The notes beneath the pieces were generated by a model. The model saw nothing but the letters and a program-made list of their open reading frames with translations, did not search any database and had not been told where the DNA came from. From contig FSRD01000003.1 of the NCBI GenBank assembly GCA_900129675.1, positions 496,001 through 560,000 on the forward strand: a stretch of 64,000 bases of DNA. The letters are read 5' to 3'. The stretch comes from Bradyrhizobium erythrophlei (lineage in GTDB: Bacteria > Pseudomonadota > Alphaproteobacteria > Rhizobiales > Xanthobacteraceae). A program made the translations under genes and the position numbers. Positions 1-8,617 of this stretch are shown here, piece by piece (position 1 is the stretch's first letter; the number at the start of each line of letters is the position of its first letter).

Positions 1-585
1 CTCGGTCGGGATTTCCCCGGGCGCGATGGTGTTGAGGCGGATGCCGTATTTGCCCCATTCGACCGCCAGCGACATCGTCATGGCGTGGATCGCCGATTTA
101 CTCATCGCCGACGGCACTACGTAAGGCGAGCCGTTACGCACCCAGGTCACGGTGATCGACACCACATTGCCGGGCTGCTTGTCGGCGATCCAGCGCCGGC
201 CGACCGCATGCGTCACATAGAAGGTGCCGTGCATCACGATGTTGGCGACCGCGTCGAAGCCGCGCGGGGAGAGTTCTTCCGAGCGAGAGATGAAATTGCC
301 GGCGGCGTTGTTGATGAGGTCGGTGAGCGGCCCGCCGGTCCAGATCGCCGCGATCATTTCGTCGACCGCCAGCGAATTGCGGATATCGACGCCGTGGCTC
401 ACCACAAGTCCGCCGTGCAAATCCATCAATTCGGTTGCGGTCTCGTCGCAGACGCTTTTGCGGCGGCCGCAGATGTGGACCTCGGCACCGAGGCTGAGAA
501 ATTTCGCGGCCATGGATTTGCCGAGGCCGGTTCCGCCTCCGGTCACGAGGATGCGCCGCCCGGCGAGAAGCTGATCGTTGAACAT
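1..585 (-). CDS. SDR oxidoreductase, 2,4-dienoyl-CoA reductase type (3' end outside window)
   Basis: NAD(P)H-dependent short-chain dehydrogenase; 195 codons are visible and the gene runs off the left edge, so the C-terminus is missing. The Rossmann glycine motif VTGGGTGLGK lies at about residues 14-23 and NNAAG at about 88-92. At the usual YxxxK site the protein reads SAMSK, with Ser where classical SDRs have Tyr. Mitochondrial-type 2,4-dienoyl-CoA reductases share this, using an upstream Tyr and the Lys, so a role in unsaturated fatty acyl-CoA degradation is inferred. The ATG at 585 is preceded by GGGTGG. It is divergent from the crotonase-family gene at 691, with a 105-base shared upstream region. 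Other SDR substrates cannot be excluded. Confidence 0.8.
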   Translation of the reverse strand, partial: MFNDQLLAGRRILVTGGGTGLGKSMAAKFLSLGAEVHICGRRKSVCDETATELMDLHGGLVVSHGVDIRNSLAVDEMIAAIWTGGPLTDLINNAAGNFISRSEELSPRGFDAVANIVMHGTFYVTHAVGRRWIADKQPGNVVSITVTWVRNGSPYVVPSAMSKSAIHAMTMSLAVEWGKYGIRLNTIAPGEIPTE

Positions 586-690
586 CGTTTCCACCCAAAG
601 GAATTGTTGTTAATTGGTCGATTGACTAAAAGCGGACAACGGCCTTTCTGTAAAGCGGCAAACCAAGAATAACAGCGGAGGAGAATTTTC

Positions 691-1503
691 ATGGAGCAAC
701 GCGTCTCGATATCGATTTCGGACGGTGTCGCCGATGTCCGGCTGGTGCGGGCGGACAAGATGAATGCGCTCGATGCCGCGATGTTCGACGCCCTGGTGGC
801 CGCGACCGAACGGCTTGCTCATGAAAAAGGGGTCCGAGCGGTAGTATTGTCCGGCGAGGGACGAGCGTTTTGCGCCGGCCTCGATATGGGACGCTTCGCC
901 GCCATGAAGGATCAAGGCGGTAACGGGATAGCCGGCGGCGAAAAGCGCGACCTGACCGAGCGCACGCATGGGCAAGCCAATTTTCCGCAGCAGGCGGTGT
1001 GGGGGTGGCGGCAGCTCCCGGTGCCGGTGATTGCCGCGATCCAGGGCGTGGCGTTCGGCGGCGGCTTTCAGCTCGCGCTCGGCGCCGACATGCGGTTCCT
1101 CACGCCGGACGCGCGGATGTCGATCATGGAGATCAAATGGGGGCTGGTGCCGGACATGGCGGGCACGCCGATCCTGGCCAGCCTCGTGCGCGACGATATT
1201 TTGCGCGAGCTGACCTATACGGGACGGATTTTTTCAGCCCAGGAAGCCCTGAGCTACGGGCTCGCAACCCGGATCTGTGACAACCCGCGCGCTGCCGCCT
1301 TCGAGCTTGCGCGCGAGATCGCGGGCAAGAGTCCGGACGCGATCCGCGCCGCCAAGCGGATGCTGAATAATCTGTCGGTCGATCCCGGCCCGGCGCTGCT
1401 CGCGGAGTCCGTGGAGCAGCAGAAGCTGCTGGGCAGTCCGAACCAGACCGAGGCGGTCCGCGCCAACATGGAAAAGCGCGCGCCGCGGTTTGCGGAGGCA
1501 TAA
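691..1503 (+). CDS. enoyl-CoA hydratase/isomerase (crotonase) family protein
   Basis: 270-residue cytosolic crotonase-fold protein, the normal length of the family, acting on acyl-CoA thioesters. Oxyanion-hole motifs are visible: GRAFCAGLDM near residue 55 and IQGVAFGGGFQLAL near residue 115. The residue after GGG-F is Gln, where rat enoyl-CoA hydratase has catalytic Glu144; the second Glu position (MEIKWGLVPD) is kept. Plain hydratase activity is therefore not certain, and an isomerase or hydrolase role is possible. The start has an AGGAG-type ribosome binding site 5' of the ATG at 691. The acyl-CoA ligase follows after 125 bases, which fits a small fatty/organic-acid activation and oxidation unit. 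Confidence 0.85.
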   Translation: MEQRVSISISDGVADVRLVRADKMNALDAAMFDALVAATERLAHEKGVRAVVLSGEGRAFCAGLDMGRFAAMKDQGGNGIAGGEKRDLTERTHGQANFPQQAVWGWRQLPVPVIAAIQGVAFGGGFQLALGADMRFLTPDARMSIMEIKWGLVPDMAGTPILASLVRDDILRELTYTGRIFSAQEALSYGLATRICDNPRAAAFELAREIAGKSPDAIRAAKRMLNNLSVDPGPALLAESVEQQKLLGSPNQTEAVRANMEKRAPRFAEA

Positions 1504-1506
1504 CTC

Positions 1507-1593
1507 CGTCATCACCGGGCTTGTCCCGGTGATCCACGTCTTTCGTCCACGCGAGCAAGGACGTGGATGGCTGGAACAAGTCCGGCCATGACG
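1507..1593. repeat. palindromic intergenic repeat (CGTCATCACCGGGC type)
   Basis: The gap between the crotonase and ligase genes is filled by a sequence that begins CGTCATCACCGGGC and ends CCGGCCATGACG, with an internal near-complementary CACGTC / GACGTGG pair. This is the general design of REP-like elements of Bradyrhizobium intergenic DNA. It may fold in RNA and partially separate expression of the flanking genes. Confidence 0.55.
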
Positions 1594-1628
1594 ACAATTG
1601 GCAGTCGCCATAGAAAAAGAACAAGGCA

Positions 1629-3176
1629 ATGACCGAAGAGCCCCAACCCTTCCTCGGCATCATCAGCGGCCGGCGCCGGCGCGATCACTCCGAGGTCGCC
1701 GATCGCGCCGACCGCATCGCGTCCGGACTGCAGAAGCTCGGCGTCAAACAGGGCGACAGCGTTTGCATGCTGATGCGCAACGATATCGCCTTCATGGAGG
1801 CCGCCTATGCGGCGATGCGGCTCGGCGCCTATGGCGTGCCGATCAACTGGCACTTCAAGCCGGAAGAGATCAATTATGTACTGAAGGATTCCGGCTCAAC
1901 GGTCCTGATCGCGCATGCCGACATGCTGCATCAATTGCGCGATGCGATTCCATCCGGCGTCACCGTGCTCGGCGTTCCGACGCCGCCGGAGATTTTGGCG
2001 AACTACAAGATCAATCCCGACCATCTCGCGACGCCCGATTTCGCGATCGATTTTGAGCAATGGCTGAAACTTCAGCCGCGTTATGACGGCCCCGCGGTGC
2101 CGCAGCCGCAGAACATGATCTACACCTCGGGCACGACAGGCCATCCCAAGGGTGTGCGCCGCTTTGCGCCGACGCCGGAGCAGACCGCGAACGCCGAAGC
2201 TATGCGCGGCATGATCTATGGCCTCAAGCCGGGGGCGCGGGCGATCCTGCCGGGGCCGCTGTATCATTCCGCGCCGAACTCGTTCGGCCTGCGCGCCGGG
2301 CGTCTTGGCGGCGCACTGGTGCTGATGCCGCGCTTCGACGCGGAAGAATTTTTGGCGTTGATCGAGCGCGAGCGGATCGACACCATCTTCATGGTGCCGA
2401 CCATGTTCATCCGGCTGATGAAGCTGCCGGAAGCGGTCCGCCGCAAATACGACATGTCATCGCTGCGCCACATCATCCATGCCGCGGCACCGTGTCCGGC
2501 CGACGTCAAGCGCGCGATGATCGAGTGGTGGGGGCCGGTGATCTATGAATTCTACGGCTCGACCGAATCGGGCGCGGTCACCTTCGCCAATTCCGAGGAC
2601 GCGCTGAAGAAGCCCGGCACCGTCGGCAAGATATCGCCAGGCGCCGAGCTGCGTTTCATCGGCGACGACGGCAAGGAGCTGCCGCAGGGGCAGATCGGCG
2701 AAATCTATTCGCGGATATCCGGCAATCCGGATTTCACCTATCACAACAAGCCGGAAAAGCGCGCCGAGATCGAGCGCGAAGGCTTTATCACCTCGGGCGA
2801 CGTCGGCTACATCGACGAAGACGGCTATGTCTTCATCTGCGACCGCAAGCGCGACATGGTGATCTCGGGCGGCGTCAATATCTACCCGGCCGAAATCGAG
2901 GCGGCGCTGCATGCGGTGCCCGGCGTGCACGATTGCGCGGTGTTCGGCATTCCCGACGAGGAATTCGGCGAGGCGCTGATGGCGGTCGTGGAGCCGCAAC
3001 CGGGGGTGACGCTGGACATCGCCTCGGTCCGCGCCCAGCTCAGGACGTCGCTGGCCGATTACAAGGTGCCGAAACACGTCGAAATCCAGGCCAATTTGCC
3101 GCGCGAGGATTCCGGCAAGATCTTCAAGCGCCGGCTGCGCGACCCGTATTGGGAGCGGGCAGGGCGAAGGATTTGA
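1629..3176 (+). CDS. AMP-forming acyl-CoA synthetase / ligase
   Basis: 515-residue member of the ANL superfamily; it would activate a carboxylic acid to its CoA thioester via an acyl-adenylate in the cytosol. The P-loop-like motif YTSGTTGHPKGV sits near residue 165, the EFYGSTE motif (A5) near residue 310, the TSGDVGYIDEDGY motif near 393-405 and the hinge DRKRDMVISGG just after. The C-terminal catalytic Lys is in EDSGKIFKR near residue 500. The length is typical. The first about 40 residues are short compared with long-chain ligases. Substrate is not readable from sequence; the neighbouring crotonase and reductase suggest a fatty or branched acid. Confidence 0.9.
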   Translation: MTEEPQPFLGIISGRRRRDHSEVADRADRIASGLQKLGVKQGDSVCMLMRNDIAFMEAAYAAMRLGAYGVPINWHFKPEEINYVLKDSGSTVLIAHADMLHQLRDAIPSGVTVLGVPTPPEILANYKINPDHLATPDFAIDFEQWLKLQPRYDGPAVPQPQNMIYTSGTTGHPKGVRRFAPTPEQTANAEAMRGMIYGLKPGARAILPGPLYHSAPNSFGLRAGRLGGALVLMPRFDAEEFLALIERERIDTIFMVPTMFIRLMKLPEAVRRKYDMSSLRHIIHAAAPCPADVKRAMIEWWGPVIYEFYGSTESGAVTFANSEDALKKPGTVGKISPGAELRFIGDDGKELPQGQIGEIYSRISGNPDFTYHNKPEKRAEIEREGFITSGDVGYIDEDGYVFICDRKRDMVISGGVNIYPAEIEAALHAVPGVHDCAVFGIPDEEFGEALMAVVEPQPGVTLDIASVRAQLRTSLADYKVPKHVEIQANLPREDSGKIFKRRLRDPYWERAGRRI

Positions 3177-3192
3177 TGCGATTGGCGCTGGC

Positions 3193-3323
3193 GTGCCCCG
3201 GATGCTGCGCAGCGCGCCGCATTTGCGGCGTGGTGCGCTGCTGATCCGGGGCCTATGGCTGCGAAGTGTGGGTCCCGGCTCTGCGGCGCACCGCGAAGAC
3301 GCGCTGCGCCGCGTCCGGGACAC
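3193..3323. repeat. REP-like palindromic element, copy 1 of 2
   Basis: A GC-rich sequence starting GTGCCCCGGATGCTGCGCAG and ending GCGTCCGGGACAC occupies most of the 239-base gap before ppc. A second copy lies at 47896-48020 in the opposite orientation. Both contain several short self-complementary arms. No coding potential is apparent in it. Confidence 0.65.
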
Positions 3324-3415
3324 ATCAAGTGTGCGCCGCCTCTATCTTTATCTTGCACTGCGGCAAAAAAGTTGCAGACTGCTAACTTGCCGGGCAGCCT
3401 CTGGAGTAGCTAGCC

Positions 3416-6214
3416 ATGTCACCCCAGACCATGCCTTCCGAGACCGAAATCCGTCCCAATCGCATGGAGGATGCGCAGGCACTGGAAGCCGACGCGCGGC
3501 TCCGCGAGGACATTCGGCTGCTCGGACGCATCCTCGGCGACACTGTGCGCGATCAGGAGGGCGCCGACGTGTTCGACCTGGTCGAGCGCATCCGGCAGAC
3601 CTCGATCCGGTTCCACCGCGATGACGACAAGCCGGCACGGCGCGAGCTCGAGCTTATCCTCGACAGCATGTCGATCAGCCAGACCGTGCGCATCGTGCGC
3701 GCCTTCAGCTATTTTTCACACCTCGCCAACATCGCCGAAGACCAGAACAACATCAGGCAGATGCGCGCCCGTTCATCCGTCGCTGGAACGCCGAGACCAG
3801 GAACGCTGGCGCTGACACTGTCGCATGCGCGCGCCGCTGGCTTCAGCGGGGCTGACTTGCGCAAATTCTTTGCCGAAGCGCTGGTCAGTCCGGTTCTGAC
3901 CGCGCATCCGACCGAAGTGCGCCGCAAGAGCACGATCGACCGCGAGATGGAGATCGCGGCATTGCTGGACCGGCGCGAACGGGTCCAGTTGACGCCTGAA
4001 GAAGCCGAGGCGAGCGACGAGCAGCTGCGCCGCGCGGTGCTGACATTGTGGAAGACCAACCTGTTGCGCCGCACCAAGCTGACCGTGCTCGACGAGGTCG
4101 CCAACGGGCTTTCTTTCTACGATTACACCTTCCTGCACGAAGTGCCGCGGCTGCATTGCACGCTGGAGGACCGGTTGAACGAGGGTGACAGCGCGGCGCA
4201 AGGCGAAGTGGGGTCGTTCCTGAGGATGGGCAGCTGGATCGGCGGCGACCGCGACGGCAATCCGTTCGTGACAGCGGAAGTGATGCGCGGAACGCTGCGC
4301 CTGCAGAGCAGCCGGGTGCTGCGCTTCTATCTCGAAGAGCTGCATTTGCTCGGCGCCGAGCTGTCGCTCGCGGCGCATCTTGCCGATGTCTCCAAGGATC
4401 TGCGGGCGCTGGCCGAGCGCTCGCCCGACACTTCGCCGCATCGAAGCGGCGAGCCGTACCGGCTGGCGGTGTCCGGCATTTACGCCCGGCTCACCGCTAC
4501 GGCTGCGAAGCTGGACGTGGAAACCACCCGGCCGCCGGTCGGTGCCGCCGCGCCCTATGCCGATGTCGGCGAGTTCAAGGCCGATCTCGATACGCTCTAT
4601 CGCTCGCTGATATCGAACAATTCGCGCGTGATCGCGCGCGGACGGCTGCGGCACTTGCGCCAGGCGGTGGATTGCTTCGGTTTCCACCTGGCCTGTCTCG
4701 ATATCAGGCAGAATTCGGCCGTGCACGAGCGCACGGTTGCCGAGCTGATCGATGCGGCGATGCCCGGCATGTCGTATCTGGCGCTGAACGAAGAGGCCCG
4801 GATTGCGCTGTTGTCGGGCGAACTACGCAACGCACGGCCGCTGACGTCGGCCTTCGTCAAGTACAGCGAAGAAACGATCGGCGAACTCGCGGTCTTCCAT
4901 GCCGCGGCCGAAGCCCACGCCAAATTCGGCGTCGACGCGATTCCTCAATGCATCATCTCCATGTGCAAGGGGATGTCCGACATGCTGGAGGTCGCGCTGC
5001 TGTTGAAGGAGGCCGGCCTGGTCGATCCCTCGGGCCGCAGCGCGATCAATATCGTGCCGCTGTTCGAGACCATCGAGGATTTGCAGGCGTCGAGCGGCAT
5101 CATGGACCGGATGCTGTCGCTGCATGATTACCGCAAGCTGGTGGACAGCCGCGGCGGCGTGCAGGAAGTGATGCTCGGCTATTCCGACAGCAACAAGGAT
5201 GGCGGCTTCGTTACCTCGGGCTGGGAACTCTACAAGGCCGAGATAGGCCTGATCGAGGTGTTCGAGCGCCATCACGTGCGGTTGCGGCTGTTCCACGGCC
5301 GCGGCGGCTCGGTCGGCCGCGGCGGCGGGCCGAGCTATGAGGCCATCATCGCGCAGCCGGGCGGGGCAGTGAACGGCCAGATTCGCATCACCGAGCAGGG
5401 CGAAATCATCTCCAGCAAATATTCCAACGCCGAAGTCGGCCGGAACAATCTGGAGATTCTCGCCGCGGCGACGCTGGAAGCGAGCCTGCTGCAGCCAAAG
5501 CACAGCGCGCCGCGTGAGGAATACCTCAAGGCGATGGAGCAATTGTCGGCGCTGGCCTTCAAGGCGTATCGCGGGCTGGTCTATGAAACCGAAGGGTTTG
5601 CCGATTACTTCTGGTCTTCCACCGTCATCACCGAAATCGCCACGCTGAACATAGGCAGCCGCCCGGCCTCGCGCAAGAAAACCCGCGAGATCGAGGACCT
5701 CCGCGCCATTCCCTGGGTGTTCAGCTGGGCGCAATGCCGGCTGATGCTGCCGGGCTGGTATGGTTTTGGCAGCGCGGTGGAAACCTGGATCAAGGAGCAT
5801 CCCGACAAGGGCATGCCGTTTCTGCAGGAACTCTATCGCGAGTGGCCGTTCTTCCGCACCCTGCTGTCGAATATGGACATGGTGCTGGCGAAGAGCTCGA
5901 TCGCGATCGCTTCGCGCTATGCCGAGCTGGTGCCGGACAAGGCGTTGCGGGAAAAGATCTTCGGGCGCATCCGGCAGGAATGGCAAACCTCGATCGACAT
6001 ACTCTTGAACATCATGGAGCATGAGCGGCTGCTGCAGGGCAACCCGCTGCTGGAGCGCTCGATCCGCAACCGCTTTCCCTATCTCGATCCGCTCAACCAC
6101 GTGCAGGTCGAGCTGCTGAAGGAGCATCGCGCGCAGAATCCCGACGAAGCGGTGCTGCGCGGCATCCAGATCACCATCAACGGGATCTCGGCGGGGTTGC
6201 GCAATAGCGGGTAG
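3416..6214 (+). CDS. ppc: phosphoenolpyruvate carboxylase
   Basis: 932-residue cytosolic enzyme that carboxylates PEP with bicarbonate to oxaloacetate, the anaplerotic feed of the TCA cycle. Length matches bacterial PEPC. Hallmarks seen in order: LTAHPTEVRRKS with the catalytic His at residue 164, GSWIGGDRDGNP near 278, GYSDSNKDGG near 588, the glycine loop FHGRGGSVGRGGGP near 627, QGEIISSKY near 663 and the C-terminal NGISAGLRNSG that ends at the allosteric/active site. GGAG precedes the ATG at 3416. It is transcribed alone and ends against a convergent gene with a hairpin between them. Confidence 0.98.
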   Translation: MSPQTMPSETEIRPNRMEDAQALEADARLREDIRLLGRILGDTVRDQEGADVFDLVERIRQTSIRFHRDDDKPARRELELILDSMSISQTVRIVRAFSYFSHLANIAEDQNNIRQMRARSSVAGTPRPGTLALTLSHARAAGFSGADLRKFFAEALVSPVLTAHPTEVRRKSTIDREMEIAALLDRRERVQLTPEEAEASDEQLRRAVLTLWKTNLLRRTKLTVLDEVANGLSFYDYTFLHEVPRLHCTLEDRLNEGDSAAQGEVGSFLRMGSWIGGDRDGNPFVTAEVMRGTLRLQSSRVLRFYLEELHLLGAELSLAAHLADVSKDLRALAERSPDTSPHRSGEPYRLAVSGIYARLTATAAKLDVETTRPPVGAAAPYADVGEFKADLDTLYRSLISNNSRVIARGRLRHLRQAVDCFGFHLACLDIRQNSAVHERTVAELIDAAMPGMSYLALNEEARIALLSGELRNARPLTSAFVKYSEETIGELAVFHAAAEAHAKFGVDAIPQCIISMCKGMSDMLEVALLLKEAGLVDPSGRSAINIVPLFETIEDLQASSGIMDRMLSLHDYRKLVDSRGGVQEVMLGYSDSNKDGGFVTSGWELYKAEIGLIEVFERHHVRLRLFHGRGGSVGRGGGPSYEAIIAQPGGAVNGQIRITEQGEIISSKYSNAEVGRNNLEILAAATLEASLLQPKHSAPREEYLKAMEQLSALAFKAYRGLVYETEGFADYFWSSTVITEIATLNIGSRPASRKKTREIEDLRAIPWVFSWAQCRLMLPGWYGFGSAVETWIKEHPDKGMPFLQELYREWPFFRTLLSNMDMVLAKSSIAIASRYAELVPDKALREKIFGRIRQEWQTSIDILLNIMEHERLLQGNPLLERSIRNRFPYLDPLNHVQVELLKEHRAQNPDEAVLRGIQITINGISAGLRNSG

Positions 6215-6220
6215 GCAAGA

Positions 6221-6286
6221 GGCGAACAGCAAGTAGCGAGTAGCGAATGAAATTTCCTATTCGCCACTCGCCACTCCCTGTTCGCC
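6221..6286. terminator. inverted repeat between convergent genes, probable bidirectional terminator
   Basis: GGCGAACAG at 6221-6229 pairs exactly with CTGTTCGCC at 6278-6286, and the inner parts (GCGAGTAGCGAAT against ATTCGCCACTCGC) extend the stem imperfectly. It lies just after ppc and just after the convergent lactonase gene, so it could stop transcription from both sides. There is no clear U-tract, so this is an inference. Confidence 0.5.
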
Positions 6287-6292
6287 AATCGA

Positions 6293-7444
6293 TCATGGCT
6301 TCATGGCGCCCTGTACACCCGTGTACACGGCATAGAGTGATGACGAGCCGCAGATGTAAAGTCGATTTCGTTGCTGGCCGCCGAAGCACAGGTTGGCGAC
6401 AGTTTCCGGGATGTGGATCTTGCCGAGCAGTTCGCCGCCAGCGGTGTAGCAGCGCACGCCGTCCTCCTTGGGGTCGCCCCAACCTACGGAGCACCAAACG
6501 CGCCCCTCGGTGTCGCAACGGACGCCGTCGGTAATGCTGGGCTTGGGCATTTCCGCAAAGACTTTGCTGTTCGATGCCTTTCCTGCCCCAACATCCAGGT
6601 CGAACGCGCAGATATGCGACGGATTGTCCGGCCCGTCCGTGAAGCCGGTGTCGATAACATAGAGCTTCTTCTCGTCGGGCGACAATGCGATACCGTTAGG
6701 CTCCACGAAGTCATCGACGACAACCTTGATGTCACCGGATTTAGGATTGACCCGGTAAACATTGTGCTTCTCCTGCTCAGGCTCGGCTTTGATGCCCTCA
6801 TAGAAGCCGCCGATGCCGTAGACCGGATCGGTGAACCAGATCGCACCATCGGAAGTGACAACCGCGTCGTTCGGCGAGTTCAGCTTCTTGCCGTTGTACT
6901 TGTCGGCGATGACTGTGATTGAGCCGTCGAGTTCGGTCCGGGTGACCCGTCGGCCGCTATGTTCGCAAGTGATCAGGCGTCCTTCCCGATCAATGGTATT
7001 GCCGTTCGAGTTCATCGACGGCTGGCGGTATACGCTCAGGTGACCGTCGTCCTCCGAAAACCGCATGATGCGGTTGTTGGGGATGTCGCTGAACAGCACG
7101 TAGCGTCCAGCCGGGAAGTAGACCGGGCCCTCGGCCCAGCGCATCCCCGTTGCGACGCGCTCAACCGCCATGGTGCCGGCGAAGGCCGGGAAGTCGGTGG
7201 GCCCGAACGAAACCTTGGGATTGGCGGACTCCAGATGGGAATCCGGATAGCGGCTTCCCGGGAGCGGACCCAAGGGCAGCGGTTCCGTTGACAGCGTTGG
7301 AGCGCCGGTTTGGCCGAGTGGCGCCACCGTTGCCGCAGAGGCCGCTTTCATCGTCGCGGCCGTTGCGGCGAGCGCCGCCGCGCCTCTGATCAGGTTGCGG
7401 CGGTTGAGAGATTGGTTATCGGGAAAGGTCAGTGGTGCAGTCAT
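6293..7444 (-). CDS. SMP-30/gluconolactonase family protein with Tat-type signal
   Basis: 383 residues from the ATG at 7444, chosen because AGGAGG stands eight bases upstream. The N-terminus has RRNLIRGAAALAATAAT, a twin-arginine-like motif followed by a hydrophobic stretch and ASA, so periplasmic export by Tat is likely. The rest is a six-bladed propeller with the family features: MRWAEGPVYF near residue 90, GNTIDREGRLITCEH near 140, NSPNDAVVTSDGAIWFTDP near 185 and EPNGIALSPDEKKLYVID near 250. Members hydrolyse lactones with one bound divalent metal. It is the last gene of the minus-strand set from 10176 and follows the SDR by 128 bases. The actual lactone is unknown. Confidence 0.85.
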   Translation of the reverse strand: MTAPLTFPDNQSLNRRNLIRGAAALAATAATMKAASAATVAPLGQTGAPTLSTEPLPLGPLPGSRYPDSHLESANPKVSFGPTDFPAFAGTMAVERVATGMRWAEGPVYFPAGRYVLFSDIPNNRIMRFSEDDGHLSVYRQPSMNSNGNTIDREGRLITCEHSGRRVTRTELDGSITVIADKYNGKKLNSPNDAVVTSDGAIWFTDPVYGIGGFYEGIKAEPEQEKHNVYRVNPKSGDIKVVVDDFVEPNGIALSPDEKKLYVIDTGFTDGPDNPSHICAFDLDVGAGKASNSKVFAEMPKPSITDGVRCDTEGRVWCSVGWGDPKEDGVRCYTAGGELLGKIHIPETVANLCFGGQQRNRLYICGSSSLYAVYTGVQGAMKP

Positions 7445-7572
7445 GGTTTCCTCCTTTTTTGTTGGGAGGGGAACCATCTGCCCGCAATCCGGCATAAAGC
7501 GGGCAGGCTGATATGAAACAACCTGAGATGGCGCCGCCCCGGCGCTTTGCCGGGACGGCCAATTCATAAAAC

Positions 7573-8487
7573 TCAGATCGCGTCCCAGTTAAAGATATCC
7601 GCCGAGCGGTCGAGCTTGTAGAACGACGACTTCAGCGCGGGCATCGCATGTTCGGCGACGGTTTGCGGCGTCCAGCCTTCGCCCCGATGCACCGAGCGCA
7701 GTGGGCGCGACTGGCCCATCAGGAAGATCTCGTTCATGCGCACGGCGAAGATCTGGCCGGTGACGTCCTTGGCGGCGTCGCTGAGCAAATAGGCGCAGAC
7801 CGGCGCGATCTTCTCCGGACCCATCTGCTGGATTTTTGCAACGCGCGCTTTCTCTTCCTCGGTCTCGGTCGGGATGGTTCCGATCAGGCGGCTCCAGGCG
7901 AACGGCGAGACGCAGTTCGAGCGCACATTGAAGCGGTTCATGTCGAGCGCGATCGATTTCGACAGGCCGACGATGCCGAGCTTGGCCGCGGCGTAGTTGG
8001 CCTGGCCGAAATTGCCGACGAGGCCCGAGGTCGAGGTGAAGTGCACGAACGAGCCGCTTTCCTGCTCACGGAACAGCCGTGCCGCGGCATGCGCGACATA
8101 GAACGAGCCCATCAAATGCACCTTGATGACGGATTCGAAGGCTTCCACGCTCATGCGGTGGAAGATCATGTCGCGCAAAATGCCGGCATTGTTGACGACG
8201 CCGTCGAGCTTGCCGAAATGATCGGTCGCCATCTTGACGATCTTGCTGGCGGGAATGGCTTCCGCGACCGTCTCGAAATTCGCGATCGCCGTGCCGCCGC
8301 GCTTCTTGATCTCCTCGACCACTTCCTCGGCCGGTGCTGCGCTGGTTCCCGAACCGTCGGCGGCGACGCCGGGATCGTTGACCACGACTTTTGCGCCTTC
8401 GGCCGCGCAGAGCAGCGCGATTTCCTTGCCGATGCCGCGGCCCGCGCCGGTGACGATGATGACTTTGTCCTGCAGTGATTTGGCCAT
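7573..8487 (-). CDS. SDR dehydrogenase, similar to the MFE-2 3-hydroxyacyl-CoA dehydrogenase domain
   Basis: 304-residue NAD(P)-dependent dehydrogenase. Start at 8487 has GGGAG ahead of it; in-frame codons upstream run into a repeat element and are not needed. TGAGRGIGKE is near residue 15, NNAG near 103, the catalytic Ser in FTSTSG near 152 and YAAAK near 167, so the triad is complete. The layout and the unusually long C-terminal part after YAAAK resemble the dehydrogenase domain of peroxisomal multifunctional enzyme 2, which oxidises 3-hydroxyacyl-CoA. With a thiolase and DUF35 protein upstream on the same strand, a beta-oxidation role is inferred. Confidence 0.85.
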   Translation of the reverse strand: MAKSLQDKVIIVTGAGRGIGKEIALLCAAEGAKVVVNDPGVAADGSGTSAAPAEEVVEEIKKRGGTAIANFETVAEAIPASKIVKMATDHFGKLDGVVNNAGILRDMIFHRMSVEAFESVIKVHLMGSFYVAHAAARLFREQESGSFVHFTSTSGLVGNFGQANYAAAKLGIVGLSKSIALDMNRFNVRSNCVSPFAWSRLIGTIPTETEEEKARVAKIQQMGPEKIAPVCAYLLSDAAKDVTGQIFAVRMNEIFLMGQSRPLRSVHRGEGWTPQTVAEHAMPALKSSFYKLDRSADIFNWDAI

Positions 8488-8508
8488 TGGGTTTCTCCCG
8501 TTGTTGTT

Positions 8509-8610
8509 CGTCATTCCGGAGCGTGCGAAGCACGAACTATGGTGCGCAATTGCGCACCTGAGAATCTCGAGATTTCCGGGTCTGGTCCTTCGGACCATCC
8601 CGGAATGACG
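8509..8610. repeat. CGTCATTCCGG-type REP element, long copy
   Basis: Starts CGTCATTCCGGA and ends TCCCGGAATGACG, so the ends are inverted copies; inside are GTGCGCAATTGCGCAC, a perfect palindrome, and TGGTCC/GGACCA arms. It sits between the thiolase and SDR genes of a same-strand set. A short relative is at 37373-37412. Probably forms an mRNA hairpin. Confidence 0.65.
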
Positions 8611-8617
8611 AGGGTGA

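Noticed and set aside
4823..6232. 469-codon open frame on the minus strand
   Set aside because: Antisense of ppc, whose motifs cover this whole interval.
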